A DNA stretch of 64,000 bases from Diphasiastrum complanatum (GCA_029204225.1 CM055110.1:372077-436076), one strand, 5' to 3'; counted from the stretch's first letter, positions 1 through 12,866 are shown. The notes: generated from the sequence alone by a model not told the origin. Made by a program: numbers and translations.

Positions 1-2570
1 TGACGTAGGCTTTGTTTCAGAAATGTCACTCCTAATTCAAATTTTTGAGTGTTCCCAACTATTGAGAGAGAATATTTCAGCATTTTGAAAATTATTTTTT
101 AACTATGGTTAAGCACCAGTGAAGTTTGATGTGACTAAACTAAGGTGCATTCATTTACATGGAAAGTAGTGTGGGCAGATGCGTAAAGAAGTTAGCAAAT
201 GATATTATAATTAGTTTATAGTTATTTTTCTCTCTCCTACATGGCATTTCTCATAGGGCCCTCTTTGGGCTCATATTTTCTCTAATGCATCAAAAGCGTG
301 AACTGGTCTTCAAGAATCTCAATAATCGCAATATTCGCTCCAAAGACGTCTTCAATTCCTCCAACCTACACAAAACAAAGTGAGGAAGAAGGCGCTAGAT
401 CACGCGAATTTGGAAAAATGAAACAAACAACGAATTTCGACGTCCCAAAAACACGTCGGAATCCGACGTTTGTGTTGGTTCAAGCCTGAACCACAGATGC
501 CAGACACGGTTAGCAGGCTTTTGGATTGCTAATGTGGATGTTAGAATCCGACGAACAAGGAATTCCGACGTCCACGTCGAATGACATGTAATTATCTTTT
601 TTTTTAAAAAATTCCACGCCATATCCATGTTGAGATGTCGAATTTTGACATGTCGAAATCTGACGTCCACTTCAAAAATTGGTTGCCGCCACAATTTCCT
701 AATCACTAGACTCCCATTTTGAGATTTTTGGCCTGGACGTGTCGGATTGCGACGGATTATAAAATTTCTGAAAATACGTCAGACGCCCATGCTGAAATCC
801 ACGTGATATGTTATTGTGTATAAGAAATGTCAGGTCCTAGCTGAGGGTTTGGATGGATCATCTTCCCCAAAGGTAGTTATGGATTTGTGATGCATGAAAT
901 ATCTTTCCTATGATAATCTTTTCTCACTTTCTCAAGACAATACAAAACACACGTCAGTCTCTAGAAAAGGATTAGAACATGAACATCTCGAAAGTGATGA
1001 TAATATAATGGGCAAAATAAGCGGCTTTGGGAATCTCATGATTTCACTCAGACGTGTGATTGATGGGATAGATAGAATCCTTTGTCAATGTATCAACTTT
1101 GAACCAATCAGTATCCCAATGTTCAAATATGATGTATTGACATAGGGAATACCCAATCGTATGAGAAGATTTCACCAAGACATCTTTTAGATTTTCATCA
1201 AAATGGTTTTCTAGAGTGTTCTAAGTCATTTGCCCAGTAGTTTCCGCAATTCTCAACAAGAGTTGTAGCTCTTCATATGTACTGTAATTTTTAATCAATA
1301 TTTGAATGAATCAAATCCAGTATACTTGCAAGGGATTGTGTTGGCTCCCAATCACTTATGCTTGATGGATATAAATGATAAAAATGCAAGCAATGTGATC
1401 AACATACAATTACATGTAATGTTTGTCTTTCCACTCTCTAATGATTTAGTACACCCATGTCTCTATGACAAACGGTAAATCCTTTTATTGAAAAAGAGAA
1501 ATTCGTTGCAAGTGCGGTGTACAACCCCCAAACATCTTGGTTTTCAGATGTATGATAGTGAGTGACTAGGAACCGTATATTCCAACAAGATATCCTAGCC
1601 ATTGTTGTCCTAAGTAGATATGCCATTAACATTGAGATTTTAGCTCTAAATGGTATATTCCAGTGTTGGGCGTATATTAATATTTATAATACCAGGCAGT
1701 CCTGGTATTATACTGTTAGAAAAAATTTGATACCAGTCGGGTATCAGTTTCAACATGTTTTGTAAATTGGTGGCTAGTATCAACCAACTTAGGTATTGTA
1801 AGAGTGATACCATCCGAGTATAAACCCGGGTATGAGTATATAATTTTTTTTCTAAAATTAGACATTTTATAAAAGGTAGCATGCATTTAATGAAAATCAT
1901 AATCATTTTAAATGTAATATACATATGATTTTTAAGGCCAATGCTTTGTTGGTGTCCACCAATGAGTTTAAGACGCCACGATTAATATCTGTCACATAAG
2001 TAAATTTTGAAAACTAACTAAAAATGGATACTATATTGATACCATATTAAATTCGAATGTTTTGTCTCTAATCCGAGTATTGATATGTGCATTGATGGGC
2101 AAAAACTAGCCTGGGTTGGGTATCGACCATGTTATTAGAATATTATATATTAGGCGGGTATGTTCTACAATACCATTGTTGATACCACTCGGGCACCTAT
2201 ACACCCACCCAACACTAGTATATTTCAGCAATATTGAGTATAGACCTGCCTACTATATTCCAAGGAGATATGGTTCAATTACCATTTAGTGTAATACCCT
2301 ATTACATGCATATTTCTCTTGAATTACTATATTGTGATGCAAAATTCCAACTAACCTCTCAATTGATGAAGATAACTATCGAATATGAAGAAATATCTAA
2401 TGGACAAGTTATTCAAAGATATATTGAACATAAAGAGGCCTAAATAAATTTGACAGAAGAACGGAATATATCCCGAAGGCCAGATATGAAACGACATGAA
2501 CCTTAATAAGAAGGCTAGCCCTAAGAGTAGAACATTCCAGAAGACACATTTATTGCGCCTCAATCAAACA
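1..2570. other. No recognisable gene
   Basis: I see no domain, long open frame or splice structure here on either strand. The short open frames present have no recognisable motif. Around 1640-2220 the words for 'ggtatcataccag/actggtatc' recur (near 1688, 1728, 1741, 2108 and 2184), which gives this stretch a loosely repetitive, hairpin-prone character that may be the remains of a small non-autonomous element. I could not define its ends or any target-site duplication. Confidence 0.5.
1685..1712. repeat. Perfect 12-bp hairpin
   Basis: The arm TATAATACCAGG (1685-1696) is followed by a CAGT loop (1697-1700) and its exact reverse complement (1701-1712). It lies inside the ggtatc-rich stretch and could fold as a short cruciform or RNA stem. 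No function is inferred. Confidence 0.8.
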
Positions 2571-2571
2571 T

Positions 2572-2876
2572 TGTAACCTTCCATGTGCTCGCTTCTCAAT
2601 GGAGCAAAGCCGCGTGACAAGGATGCCACCGAGGAAATTGTACCCTTGTAAGTTTTGCATTGGATGTAATTAGTTAATTAAATTAAATAAGAAGCGACAT
2701 ATCGGTTACTAGAGGGATAAGTACTTTCGCGCTCATTCCCTATATGTACACCACTTACACTTCAATACAACCACCGAGTTTTTCAGAAGATCACAGAGAG
2801 AGTTTGAGTCTTCAAGTTTTCCCTTCTCTTTATTATCATAAGCCTTCTATTTGCTGAGTACTTCTGTTTCTAACAG
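2572..2876 (+). mobile_element. Possible 5' LTR of the three-knuckle gag element
   Basis: The stretch begins TGTAACC, ends TTTCTAACA, and has a promoter-like TATA region near 2740-2750 (CCCTATATGTACACC) before a pyrimidine-rich leader. It is followed by GTTGGTAAGCC, which resembles the start of a plant retroelement primer-binding site but lacks the usual TATCAGAGC continuation. The gag-like gene starts about 0.8 kb downstream. I found no matching second LTR, so the call rests on layout and end dinucleotides only. Confidence 0.3.
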
Positions 2877-3659
2877 TTGGTAAGCCTCATCTTGTCGGAT
2901 GTGCTTGTGATTGTAGCTTGGTTAGACGCTGCCTTAGTCTTGATACTGTCGTATAGAGCAACCATAAATTCTTTGCTAAGATTCTTTTAAAACTCACTGG
3001 TTAGCTAATTGCATGTGTGATTGGATAATCAATTGCTTGGAGCTTAATTGTGATGTTAACATTCGGAATCACTGTTACATTACACTAACATATATCCAGA
3101 TTTGCACATCCTAAAGCTTGATCTATGTTGTTGTGAATCAGTACTCTTAAACTTGCATATAGATACTTGTGCGATTTAACTCAGTAGTCAGTCGTCCTTT
3201 GAATGAGCGCTTTCTGTTGTTGAGGACAGATTGTCGGGCTACATTTGGATTGTATTGAGACATTTGCACATTTCTCTGCCTTGGTTTATCTGAACCTTGC
3301 TTGCTTGACAAACTTTATTAGGTGCACAAATTAATAGATCGGTCTGGCCAATAAGTCGGATACACTAATCAGAAATGCAACATGTTTGATATGAGATTAG
3401 TCGGCATCAATATCTTTTACTTTTATATGCTGAAAACCACATCCTAGCCGGTGATACTGGTCATCGATACTCTTGAATGTCCATTGACAACCACCTTTTA
3501 ATCCAAGAACAACAAATGAGTTAAAAACATGTAAAATCACAACATTAGGCAGTCTCTTTGGGGAACGACAATCTTTTATACTACATATCCTTACAATCAA
3601 GATCAGTATAGCACAACATATGCTTATTTTTGGCACCATTGATGGGGATTGCTAATCTG

Positions 3660-5216
3660 TTGGATTTAGATGTTTGTTAGTTAAAGATGAACGCCAACTA
3701 CAGGAAGAAGTTGAAGCAGTTCTAGAGATGATCATTTGAAAAGATACATAAGCCTTCAACAAACCTTTCAGCGTGGCTCATCACCATTTGCCACTTATCA
3801 GGAAGCCGAAGGTTATTTCAATAACTTACTCAATAAACCCAAAACATAACTTGAACCCGAACTTCCTGAGACTGTTGGTAATCTAGATTCAGATCCTAAT
3901 CCTGAATCAAACTCTAATCCTGAATAAGATTATGATCCAAATTCAAATTCCAATCCTAAGCCAGAAATGGACTCACCTCAACCATGATCCAATGTCCAAA
4001 AATCAAGTATCATTACTTCAAGGGAACTTCTTTAGATGACGTTGATGGTTATATCTCCTAGTTTGAACCCATTGTTGTTTCCAATAGCGAGGGAACGAAT
4101 GTAGACAAATTATGCATATTCCTTGGTCTGCTACAAAAACAAGCCCATATTTGGTACAGCCAAAATTATTGCGCAGCCATTAAGACTTGGGACCTGTTGA
4201 GACACTAGTTCTGTGAGATTGGTTACTCTATCGGAGTGCTTGCACGTCTGAACCTATTCAAAAAAAAAAAAAGGAGTCACTAAGAAGGTACACTTGAAAG
4301 GTGAAAAACTTAATTGGAAAATTGGTGGGTGTTTATCTTGTTGCAATGCAGATAGAATGGTACCTTGCAGGGCTGCCAAGTAAGATTGACAGGTACTGTC
4401 GACAAGGACCCATGAATAACTTGGACGAAGTTATTGCAATAGTAGAAAATTATGAAACGTCAAAGATTACTTGGAAGTGTCGTTCCAACAAGAAGACAAA
4501 GAAGAAGTCATCATCTTTATCTAATGATTCAAGGTCTGAAGATGGTTCATCCGATAGTTCAGAGTCATCAAGCTCTAGTGTTGATTTTGACACAGAGAGC
4601 TCAAATTCTTCCGAAGATGAAAAGAACCACAAGAAGGAGAAAAAGACTAAAAAGAAGTCCAAGTCTTCCAAGGAACCATCTCCAAAATTGACCAGATTTG
4701 GAAGAAGAATATACCAAATCTCTCAAACCAAATGCAAGATTTAAAAGTACAGATGTTTGAAGTATCAAATAAGCGACAGAAAGTATCTTCTTCTGATCCA
4801 AATATCTGGTGTACCAGATGTGGAGCGCCAGGTCACTCTAACCATGAATGTAGAGTTAAACAAGTTTCCTATGTTGAGAGTGCAGACGGAGATGTTCAGT
4901 ATGTTTATGAAACATATTTGGAGGAGCATTGCCGTTATGTGCAAGGATCATCTACACTAGTGTTGGACCAAAGCACTTTGTACCTGCTCAAATGGTGAAC
5001 TCAAATCAGAAGACAGTTTATGCACCAGTCAATTTACTACCGAAGAAGCTGGTGGGCAACTGTTACAATTGTTGCGCACAAGGCCATTATTCACCTGATT
5101 GCCCGGGGCATCGCCGACCAATTGGCTATGTCCCATTATGTTCAAATTGCTTTGGAGAAGGACATTTAGCTACAAACTGCCCAAAGCCTCAAAAGTCAAA
5201 GGTGCTGTACAAATAG
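3660..5216 (+). pseudogene. Decayed retroelement gag with three CCHC zinc knuckles
   Basis: This is a broken nucleocapsid (gag) gene read across several frames. At 3980-4260 a frame with two internal stops carries the Ty3-type gag pattern: an aromatic-Gly start, then WYSQN, then KTWDLL. From 4301 it continues into a GLPSKID-type helix, and about residues 55-130 are a Lys/Ser/Glu-rich linker. Three CX2CX4HX4C knuckles follow: CTRCGAPGHSNHEC (near 4810), CYNCCAQGHYSPDC (near 5060) and CSNCFGEGHLATNC (near 5140). The first lies in the frame of 4732-4998 and the other two in the frame of 4929-5216, so a frameshift separates them. No protease, RT or integrase follows, and sequence similarity to an element stops near 5296. 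Known family role: RNA packaging in virus-like particles. The spacing of knuckles 1 and 2 (about 80 residues) is unusual. Confidence 0.65.
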
Positions 5217-5329
5217 TGAGGAGGACCATCTCCCATCAGAGCATTTTCCTTGGCAGAGCTTTAGCAGATAGTTAGTAGAAGTACTTCTGCTAAATTTGGC
5301 AGTCGAAAATTTTTATTTTTTATTTTTTT

Positions 5330-5660
5330 GGGCAGATTATTTCTGGCGCCCAAGTTCCAACCCTCCATCACCCATTTCCAGCTTGTTTGCATGCTCTCTA
5401 GCGCCCAATTCCCTCATCTCTTTCGTCTGTTCCTCCTTCCATTTTCAGCCCTCTTTTCACTTTTGTTTGCAAGCTATCCATCCGCTTCATACTTGTCACT
5501 TTCGTCCATTTTTGTCTCCATTTGCAGCCATTTTTCACACCTTGTTTGCAGGCTGTCCAACGCCCAACCTCAACCAAATTTCATGAAATTCCGACTCCGT
5601 TTGATATTCCAATTTGTCCTTGCCTCCTAGCTGTCCAACGCATTTTTACATCCTTCATTT
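5330..5660. repeat. Degenerate ~76-bp tandem repeats, pyrimidine-rich
   Basis: Four diverged copies of a unit containing 'cttgtttgcaagctgtccaacgc' variants start near 5389, 5464, 5543 and 5616, a spacing of about 75-79 bp. The plus strand is strongly C/T-rich. The array sits directly 5' of the gag-like ATG at 5785 and may be part of that element's leader. It also contains short open frames that look like by-products of base composition. Confidence 0.55.
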
Positions 5661-5784
5661 TCACTATTTTCATTTGCAGAGTGCTGTCCTTTCTTACTTG
5701 TGATAATAGTGGTTTTAATAGACTAATTTGGGGTGACGACAGAGTCCGCTCTCTCAAGTTTTCGTCTATCCTTCCACTATCATT

Positions 5785-6213
5785 ATGGCACATTCACCTA
5801 CCCCGAGTGAGACTACTCAGAAGACCTTATCTGATCAGTTTTGTCACATGGATGAGACCCTTTCTAGCCTCGTTCTTCGCTTCGATACCGTTATGATTGG
5901 CTTTATTACTATACAGTCACAGATTGATTCTTTACAGTCTCATGGTCCTGGTAAAGCTCCTATTTTTCCTTCATATGGGACTCCTCTTCCATTTGGATTT
6001 CCATCTTCCTCTGCTAGTCAGCCTGGTGGTGGACCGTTCATTCCACCTAACCCACCTCCTGGTTTCTTTTCATGTCCCCCACTTCCCGAGCCACACTTTG
6101 CTCAAGACTTTCGTGATAGGGTACTGCTTGCTACCTATTCCAGTTCCTCTGACGGAAACTTATTAGAGAATTGGTTTGCTAAGCTTGATACATATTTTCA
6201 AATATTGATCTAG
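5785..6213 (+). pseudogene. Gag N-terminus of a Ty3-gypsy-like element, truncated
   Basis: This 142-residue open frame starts MAHSPTPSETTQ. It has an amphipathic helical segment (residues about 20-50, HMDETLSSLVLRFDTV) and a Pro/Gly/Ser-rich linker with FIPPNPPPGF (about 55-105). It ends with LLENWFAKLDTYFQ, which resembles the start of the Retrotrans_gag domain. The frame stops at 6211-6213 and nothing recognisable as gag, protease or RT follows, so it is a 5' fragment. The layout (short helix, P-rich linker, then a W-F-L-Y motif) matches gypsy gag N-termini in plants. A plant proline-rich protein is a less likely alternative. Confidence 0.5.
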
Positions 6214-6589
6214 GTTGTTTCTCCAATAAGCACATGTAAGAGATGATTCAAGCGTCTATGGAGGTAGCATTTATACATATATCCTTGAAAATACTTTGCC
6301 ATCCTTTGTACAAGATCGATTTCATGTTTAAACTTTTGTCCAAATCTTCTAATGCCATAATTGGGCATTGGAATTACTCACATTTGTAGAAAGTGCATAT
6401 TCATGACTCGAGGTTACAAATTTCATTCTATGTTTGTAAGGAGAATTTATATAGATTTTTTTATCCATGATGGTACATTTGTCTAGCAATTTCAATGGAC
6501 ATTGGAGAATGTGTACATCGTTATGAGCATGTATTTAAATATATGAGCTCAAAACTTATCATTCAAGATACTATACATAGTTAGGAATG

Positions 6590-8060
6590 TTTCTTACAAA
6601 AAGCAGAGAGGAATTTTATGGGAAAGGCAAAGAAAAGAACAAAAATTGGGTAACGAGGACAACAATAAACGGATTTTTATATATATATATTCTAGAAGGA
6701 TATTATTAAACCCTGTGTTAGATAATGACTGGTAATTGTTAGATGATGTTGTATAAGTTTTTTTGGTTTAACTACGGTAACTAGAGACATTTCAATACTA
6801 TTGCGCATTAGCATGTTTGTTGTTGTTTGCGATGCTGTGCGGTTTTGTAGTGTTGCAAGTCGATCCGGACGTACGATATGAGGGGGCCAAAGAGATGGCA
6901 TTATTATGGTCATTAAAGATAGCATTAAAATAAAAGTTGAGCCGATGGGTGCTAGTATTAAGTGGTAATTAAGAACAAGGTGGTATACATGTCCTGTTTA
7001 GCAATGATGCTTGGTTAGTGACTAGACGAGGTAGAACTCATTAAGAGAAAAACTTTTGAACAATAATATTACCGCTTTTCATTTGTGTCAATCTCAATAA
7101 GACCTTCAATAGAAAATGCATTGAAATTGTAGTGTATTGATCAGTTGGGAAGTAAAGATCATGGGTTAGAGCTTATAAGTTGAGTGTGGGTACTTTGTTG
7201 TTCCATTGTTTCGTATGTTCCGAGAACATGGCTGATGAGGACATACGGAGCTGAAGACCTTTGTGACATACGAGACAACCTAGTGATGTGACCTATGAAT
7301 GTTGTAAGGAAGACATGAATGATGAGGACATACTGAGGAGACCTCTACGACATACGAGACAACCTAGTGATGTGACCATTGAACAGGAGTTTGGCAACTC
7401 GGTACATTTACAATAATTTATTTGGAAAAGTCAACAACGGATAAAAATTTCTAGGAGTAAGACATCAGATGCAAGAATTTGAAATCTAGAACACAGACTA
7501 CAAGATATTTGGCGTCAACATGGTGTTGTGAATTTTTGTTGGAACACTCTTACATGGTTTGTAGCAGTAGTTGGTGGAAGACGCATGACTAAATTGTAAA
7601 GCATAATATTATGTTGTAGTTGTACATCATTTTGAATACCAGAATATGATGAATGAAATGTGGTTGATAATCAATTGTATGTGTACATGGTTGTTGATTA
7701 AAGATACTATACATAGTTAGGGATGTTTCTTCCAAAAGTAGGGAGCAATTTTACAAAGTACGACTTATTCGACGTCAACATAGTGTTTTGAATTTCTGTT
7801 GGAATACTCATAGTGTGTGGTTTGCTTTTTGCAGCAAGCAGTTGGTGGATGACGCATGACTAAATTGTAAAGCATCATATTATGTTATAGTTGTACATCA
7901 TTTTGAATAACAAAATATGATGAATGAAATGCGGTTGATAATCATTTTTATGTGTACGTGGTTGTTGATTCAAGATAATAAACATAGTCAGAAATGTTTC
8001 TTACAACAGGAAAAGAGGAATTTTATGGGAAAGGGAAAGAAGGGAACAAAAATTGGGTTA
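6590..8060. repeat. Repeat family H, tandem and internally duplicated
   Basis: Two copies of a segment with 'ggaattttatgggaaag' and 'aacaaaaattgggt' bound this region (about 6600-6660 and 7990-8060). Between them lies a direct duplication: about 7505-7740 and 7770-8005 share 'gacgcatgactaaattgtaaagc', 'gatgaatgaaatg' and 'tgtgtac.tggttgttgatt'. An inverted relative occurs at 58205-59170 and a short piece at 18600-18740. I see no transposase or RT in it. A short AT run, (TA)n, is present near 6677-6690. Confidence 0.65.
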
Positions 8061-8104
8061 TGAGGGCAACAATAATATTGGACGTGATTCCCCTCTTGAG
8101 AACC

Positions 8105-8524
8105 TTATATAGCCAATGTTAGTGCATCCTGAAGCCTCTTTTCTAAAACTTCGTACCTTTGAACACAAGCTAAAACAACTTCCTTCTTTTTTTGCTGCAT
8201 TGCTTGCAATTTATCCAAAATCTCCTCGTCCTCATGCTTCTTCCAATATCGCTTCAAGAAAGCTCTTCCCAATACTTCCCAAGTCTGGAATTTTTGAAAC
8301 CCATATTGGGAATACCATTGAAGAGCATTTCCCTTTAATGTTGTTGGAAATAGTTCCAACTTCGTAATAACCACTGTTTCGTGGTTTGCTCGTGACGACT
8401 GCCAAAAATTGGTGAATGTGAATGTCGGGATCATCATGCTTCTTCCCTTTGAAACGCTAGAATATTGATGTCGGAGTACATCCACAACTAGACATATGTG
8501 TGTTTTGCCACGCGAACCTGCCAA
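8105..8524 (-). pseudogene. Ty3-gypsy gag (Retrotrans_gag) fragment
   Basis: This 139-residue frame carries the core of the gypsy capsid domain. FPTTLKGNALQWYSQY lies at about residues 58-73, then TWEVLGRAFLKRYWKK, then a Glu/Lys-rich helix ending near LEKRLQDA. Normal gag proteins continue into a zinc knuckle, which is missing. No pol genes lie beside it on this strand, so it is an isolated, truncated piece. The domain would build the retroelement particle. Confidence is good for the family and low for the exact limits. Confidence 0.75.
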
Positions 8525-9980
8525 GCAAACCCGATACTTAGTCTAAATTTTGACATTTTTATTTATGTGTGGCACTGCCACATGTGCAGTATCGATTGAC
8601 CAAATTCGAGAAATTGTGTGCTCATGAAATAAAGTCGATTCCCATCACTTTAGATAGTTCAAATCTAATGTCCAATACGGGATCTTGCTCCTTATTACTT
8701 GACATAGAAGATTGAGTGACTGAACTTGGTCAATCTATGATTTGGAACAATCCATTTTGGCCCCTGATAAATTGAATCTAGTCCTTGGGTAGGATGATTA
8801 GTCTACTACTTGGAAGGACAAGAGAGCAATAGTTCTATTTTAAGAAGAGATTACGGTAGCAGAGATGTAACATAGGAGCATGAGCACTTCAACAGATGGA
8901 CATTGCAAATGCTCAATTTTTCCTTGTCCCCCATCACCATCTCAAGAAAAACCCATTTTACGCTCTCAACGGTCCTCTGAAATCAAATTTGAGTGTGATA
9001 CAGTCAATTAGTCCTGGCGATCCTCTTAGCATTGCTGGAAGCACCTTTGCACAAGACCATAACCAAGAATTTCAGAAACAAAGATGTTTGATCCATTCCT
9101 CAATGCTAGCAATCATCTAACAACGTTCGTCGAGTTATTTCATTTTCATCCACTCAACACAAAGTCCGAAAATACCCCAACACATTCCCCTACGCTCTTG
9201 TCAATTGCTCCCATCTCCATCCATCAACAATCCCTTCACGAAAAAACCCACCTCCAATCCCTCCTCGGATTCCACCCACAAAGATTTCAGATCTCTTCTA
9301 TCCTTAATCTTCCTTCAACTGGCTTTAACCACACAACACACAACCATGTTCCTCGAAATCTATTAGCTCATTGGTACCATACTTCATGGAAGTAGTAGTA
9401 TATCTAGCATCCCTCAATGTATTACAAAGAAGAAGAAGGAAGATTGCGCCCAGCTTAACACATGTTTTTTTATTTAAAAAAAAACATTCCGACCCAGTAC
9501 ATTCTAACCCAAAAGGGTCAGAATGGGTTTCTAAGGGACACATATATAACAAATTAATTAATACTGTATAAACTAAATAATGTCCACAACTTATATGCGA
9601 CATCAAACCACATACTTATATTTGTCATTTTTTATAAATCACAAAATTCTCTTAAACACATGGTCATTTTGTACCAACCATATCAAATCATCTACTTGTC
9701 TTATATCAAATCGAAATATAATTAGTACTCATTTGTCCTTTTTTAAAAATCATCAAAATCTTCAAAGAAAACATGGTCCTCTTGTACCCAAAATATGTCA
9801 TATCAATCACATGCTTTTGTCCTTAAAAATTCATGCTTAAAATTATGTCATATCACCCACATGCTTTTGTCCTCAAAAAAATTTATAAAATAAGAGTCAA
9901 ATCACTTTTTTAGTTCCATAATTTGTCTTTTTGACAAACCACTCGCTATATGACACCTTCCAAGCCGTAATCACGTATTT
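8525..9980. other. No recognisable gene; short internal repeat
   Basis: There is no domain or gene model here. At 8515-8590 a GCCACG/GTGGCA motif pair appears (tgtggcactgccaca near 8569-8583), like the larger array at 12.9 kb. At about 9795-9880 a 47-bp segment with 'atgtcatatca.cacatgctttt' occurs twice. Open frames at 8896-9606 lack recognisable motifs. Confidence 0.5.
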
Positions 9981-9989
9981 CTAGGAAAA

Positions 9990-10075
9990 AAAACTGCATG
10001 GCACTGCCACGCATGGCAAAAAAATGTGTGGCAGAGCCATGTGACACTTGAAATATGAAAACTCTATATAAATGC
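9990..10075 (+). promoter_or_regulatory. Candidate promoter of the transposase-like gene
   Basis: A TATA-like CTCTATATAAATG lies at about 10057-10069, some 570 bp 5' of the ATG at 10635. Just upstream (9993-10040) are clustered GGCACTGCCACGCATGGC and TGTGGCAGAGCCATG motifs, the same words that form the palindrome array at 12.9-13.3 kb. Having these motifs both before and after the gene would fit transposase-binding subterminal repeats. They also resemble plant G-box-type (CACGTGGC) sites. Confidence 0.4.
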
Positions 10076-10247
10076 CCTCATTCAATATTTTTCCACGCTT
10101 TCTTGTAGACTTCTTTAGGCTCTCACACTCAAGCTCTCACACTCTCAAGATTTCAATCTCTCATTTCTCTCTCTCTTTCAATCTCTCACTCTCGATCTTT
10201 CATTTCTTTTCACTTTTCTCCACTCTTTTCTCAATCTCTCCACTCTT

Positions 10248-10250
<3 letters not shown>

Positions 10251-10326
<76 letters not shown>

Positions 10327-10486
10327 CACACATCTTTCACTCTCCAATCTCTCTTTCTCTCTCACAAACACACATCTTTCACTCTCCAATTTCCAATCTC
10401 TCTTTCTCTCTCACACACTCTTTCATACCTCCTTTTCATTTTTCACACATTTAAAGGTTTGCTTTTCTTTTTTACTCTCTCACACA

Positions 10487-10567
<81 letters not shown>
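10251..10567. repeat. Compound (CT)n(CA)n microsatellites
   Basis: (TC)n at 10251-10280 runs into (CA)n at 10281-10331. (TC)n at 10487-10510 runs into (AC)n at 10511-10567. They lie in the predicted 5' leader of the downstream transposase-like gene. The 186-codon Ser/His/Thr open frame over them is a compositional artefact. Confidence 0.95.
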
Positions 10568-10634
10568 TCTTATTTTTCACATTTGATATCTTTCCAAGTT
10601 CTTTTCACAACTTCAAATCTTTCTCTCAATAGTC

Positions 10635-11796
10635 ATGTCTACTAGCGATAGTGGAGCATCAAGGAGGAGGCCAAGATCCTCTTCTGGTTGAAGAGGACAA
10701 GCCTCGAGATCAGATTCCGATCGAGTACGAGATTTTTATACTATGTTATCTCCTGAGGAAAGGCAAATGATGAAAGCCCATTGTCTTTCCGAAGGAGAAT
10801 CCGATCAACAAGATCGTGGATTCGTTTCGACAAAGATGTCGTTAGAAGAATCCACGAATATTTTCTATGACCTTGATGAGGATGGTTCCATCATCATGGA
10901 CATTAGGGGTAAGCTCATTATCAATAGATTGCATGACCTTACTCTTAAATACTTTGGTCACGATTTGTTTAACCCTTGAGAGCAACAAGGCCAAGGGGAC
11001 AAAGATGAGATACTTGATATATTGTACCGTGAGTTTCCACAACCAAATCGATTTAATGACAAATGGGCAAAGACGAGTATGTGTACGCATATTCATCATA
11101 AGCGCCAATCATTAAGACGATTATGTAGTAAAGGCAAGAAGAGACCGGGATGGGCATCTAAAAAAGATTGGGAAAAAATTATTTATAAATCCAAGCGTCC
11201 TAATTCCGAGCGCTTTAAACAACAAAGAGAGGCAACAAAATCAAGGCTTAATCTTTTAGGCCAATCTCACCTTGGATCGGGAGGCAAGGCCAATATGCAT
11301 GCCCAATTTGTAAGCAATTATCTTTTAGCTAATTGCATTTCATACGTTTATTGTTTACCAATAATTTTTTGCTTTTTTCTAATCATCGATTTGTGTTGAT
11401 GTAGGTTGAAGATTATGGGTGTAAGTATACAAATGCCAAGTACAATATTGGATATTGCCAAGGCTATAGTGCCTTGGTTGATCATCTTGCGGCACATGGC
11501 GTACATCCAAGGGTAAATTTTTGTTACATAATTTGTATTTCTCTTAGTTTTGATACACAATTTGTATTTCATTTCAATTTTATGACAAGTGTTTGGCTAA
11601 TAATTATTAATTTGTTTTGTGAATGTGTATGTAGTGGGCATCCGCTTCCTTTGTGGAAGAAAGTACGGGAGGAAACCAAGATAAGAAGGGAATGAAGATG
11701 AAGAGGACGAAGGCGAAGGCGAAGGACAAGATTCAGCTTCGGAAAACAATGAGGGAGAAGATAGTGATGACTAAGAAGCCTACTATTACTTCTTAG
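10635..11796 (+). pseudogene. Ptta/En-Spm-type transposase-like gene, three exons, two stops
   Basis: One frame runs from ATG 10635 to a GT donor at 11310, interrupted by TGA codons at 10689 and 10977. Exon 2 is 11405-11512 and exon 3 is 11635-11796. Donors and acceptors are GT-AG, and both introns are phase 0. Exon 1 has an Arg/Ser-rich N-terminus, an acidic middle, and then a segment with W-A-S-K-K-D-W-E-K-I-I, SERFKQQREATKSR and GSGG. That order resembles the plant transposase_24 (Ptta/En/Spm) domain. Exon 3 read in another frame gives an acidic tail ending EGEDSDD, so a one-base shift near 11690 is likely. The family is linked to CACTA elements. A similar, inverted copy lies at 53.2-54.4 kb. 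The family call is moderate, and the pseudogene status is firm for this copy. Confidence 0.55.
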
Positions 11797-12339
11797 ATTT
11801 GATGTATTTCTAGTATTTGCAAAAGTTTAAAAAAAGCGTATTAGTATCAATGCTGTTTTCATGAATTAGATGAGAATATGTACACTTTTCTGAATTATGA
11901 ATATGAACTTTTGTATTTGATCATCTCTATCTCATTATGTATGGAATGATTGTTTATTGTTTATGTTTTTCTATTTCATCTTGTATAAATTTGTTGTAAA
12001 TATATACAAAAAAAACATCAATTTTAGATGATAAAAACATACCTCATCTATTGTTTGAATGATCTTTAATTCCTTCTAAGATGCATATCTTTTTTTCTCT
12101 ATAAAAGCAAACAATGAAAACCAAATCATTGTTAGATTACAAATCGATCAACAAAATGATAATTGTAAGAATACAAATCAAAGAATCATTGTTAAATTAA
12201 AAATCATTAATCATTGTTACATCAATGTCACCAAGTTGAAGATACTATGAAAATGCACTTTATGACTCAAATGCAATCTAACAAAATTTACAATGCATAA
12301 TATAGCTCATGAATAGACAATGAAAAACTAAGAAACAAA

Positions 12340-12494
<155 letters not shown>

Positions 12495-12705
12495 CTTTTT
12501 TATCAAAATTTAGAATGCCTAACACACCTTATGCATTTGCTTGGATTGTCTCCTTTTAAAATTGCATAGCTCTTTTCTACAAAAGCCAACAATGAACAAT
12601 CATTCACTAACCAACCAATAAACAAATCAATAAACAAATCATTCACTAACCAACCAGTAAACAAATCAATAAACAATGAAAAACTAACAAACAAAATTAT
12701 ATCAC

Positions 12706-12866
<161 letters not shown>

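Noticed and set aside
1640-2220. MITE at the ggtatc-rich stretch
   Set aside because: There is one clear hairpin and repeated words, but no terminal inverted repeats or second copy in the window.
5296-5896. Overlapping Phe/Ser/Pro-rich frames
   Set aside because: They are pyrimidine-rich degenerate repeats, and three overlapping frames are open because of composition.
9325-9606. Possible secreted Cys-containing protein on the minus strand
   Set aside because: A single Met frame without a domain, codon bias or homologous copy.
10072-10632. 186-codon Ser/Leu/Thr/His-rich open frame
   Set aside because: It is produced by the (CT)n and (CA)n tracts and has no amino-acid pattern beyond the repeat.
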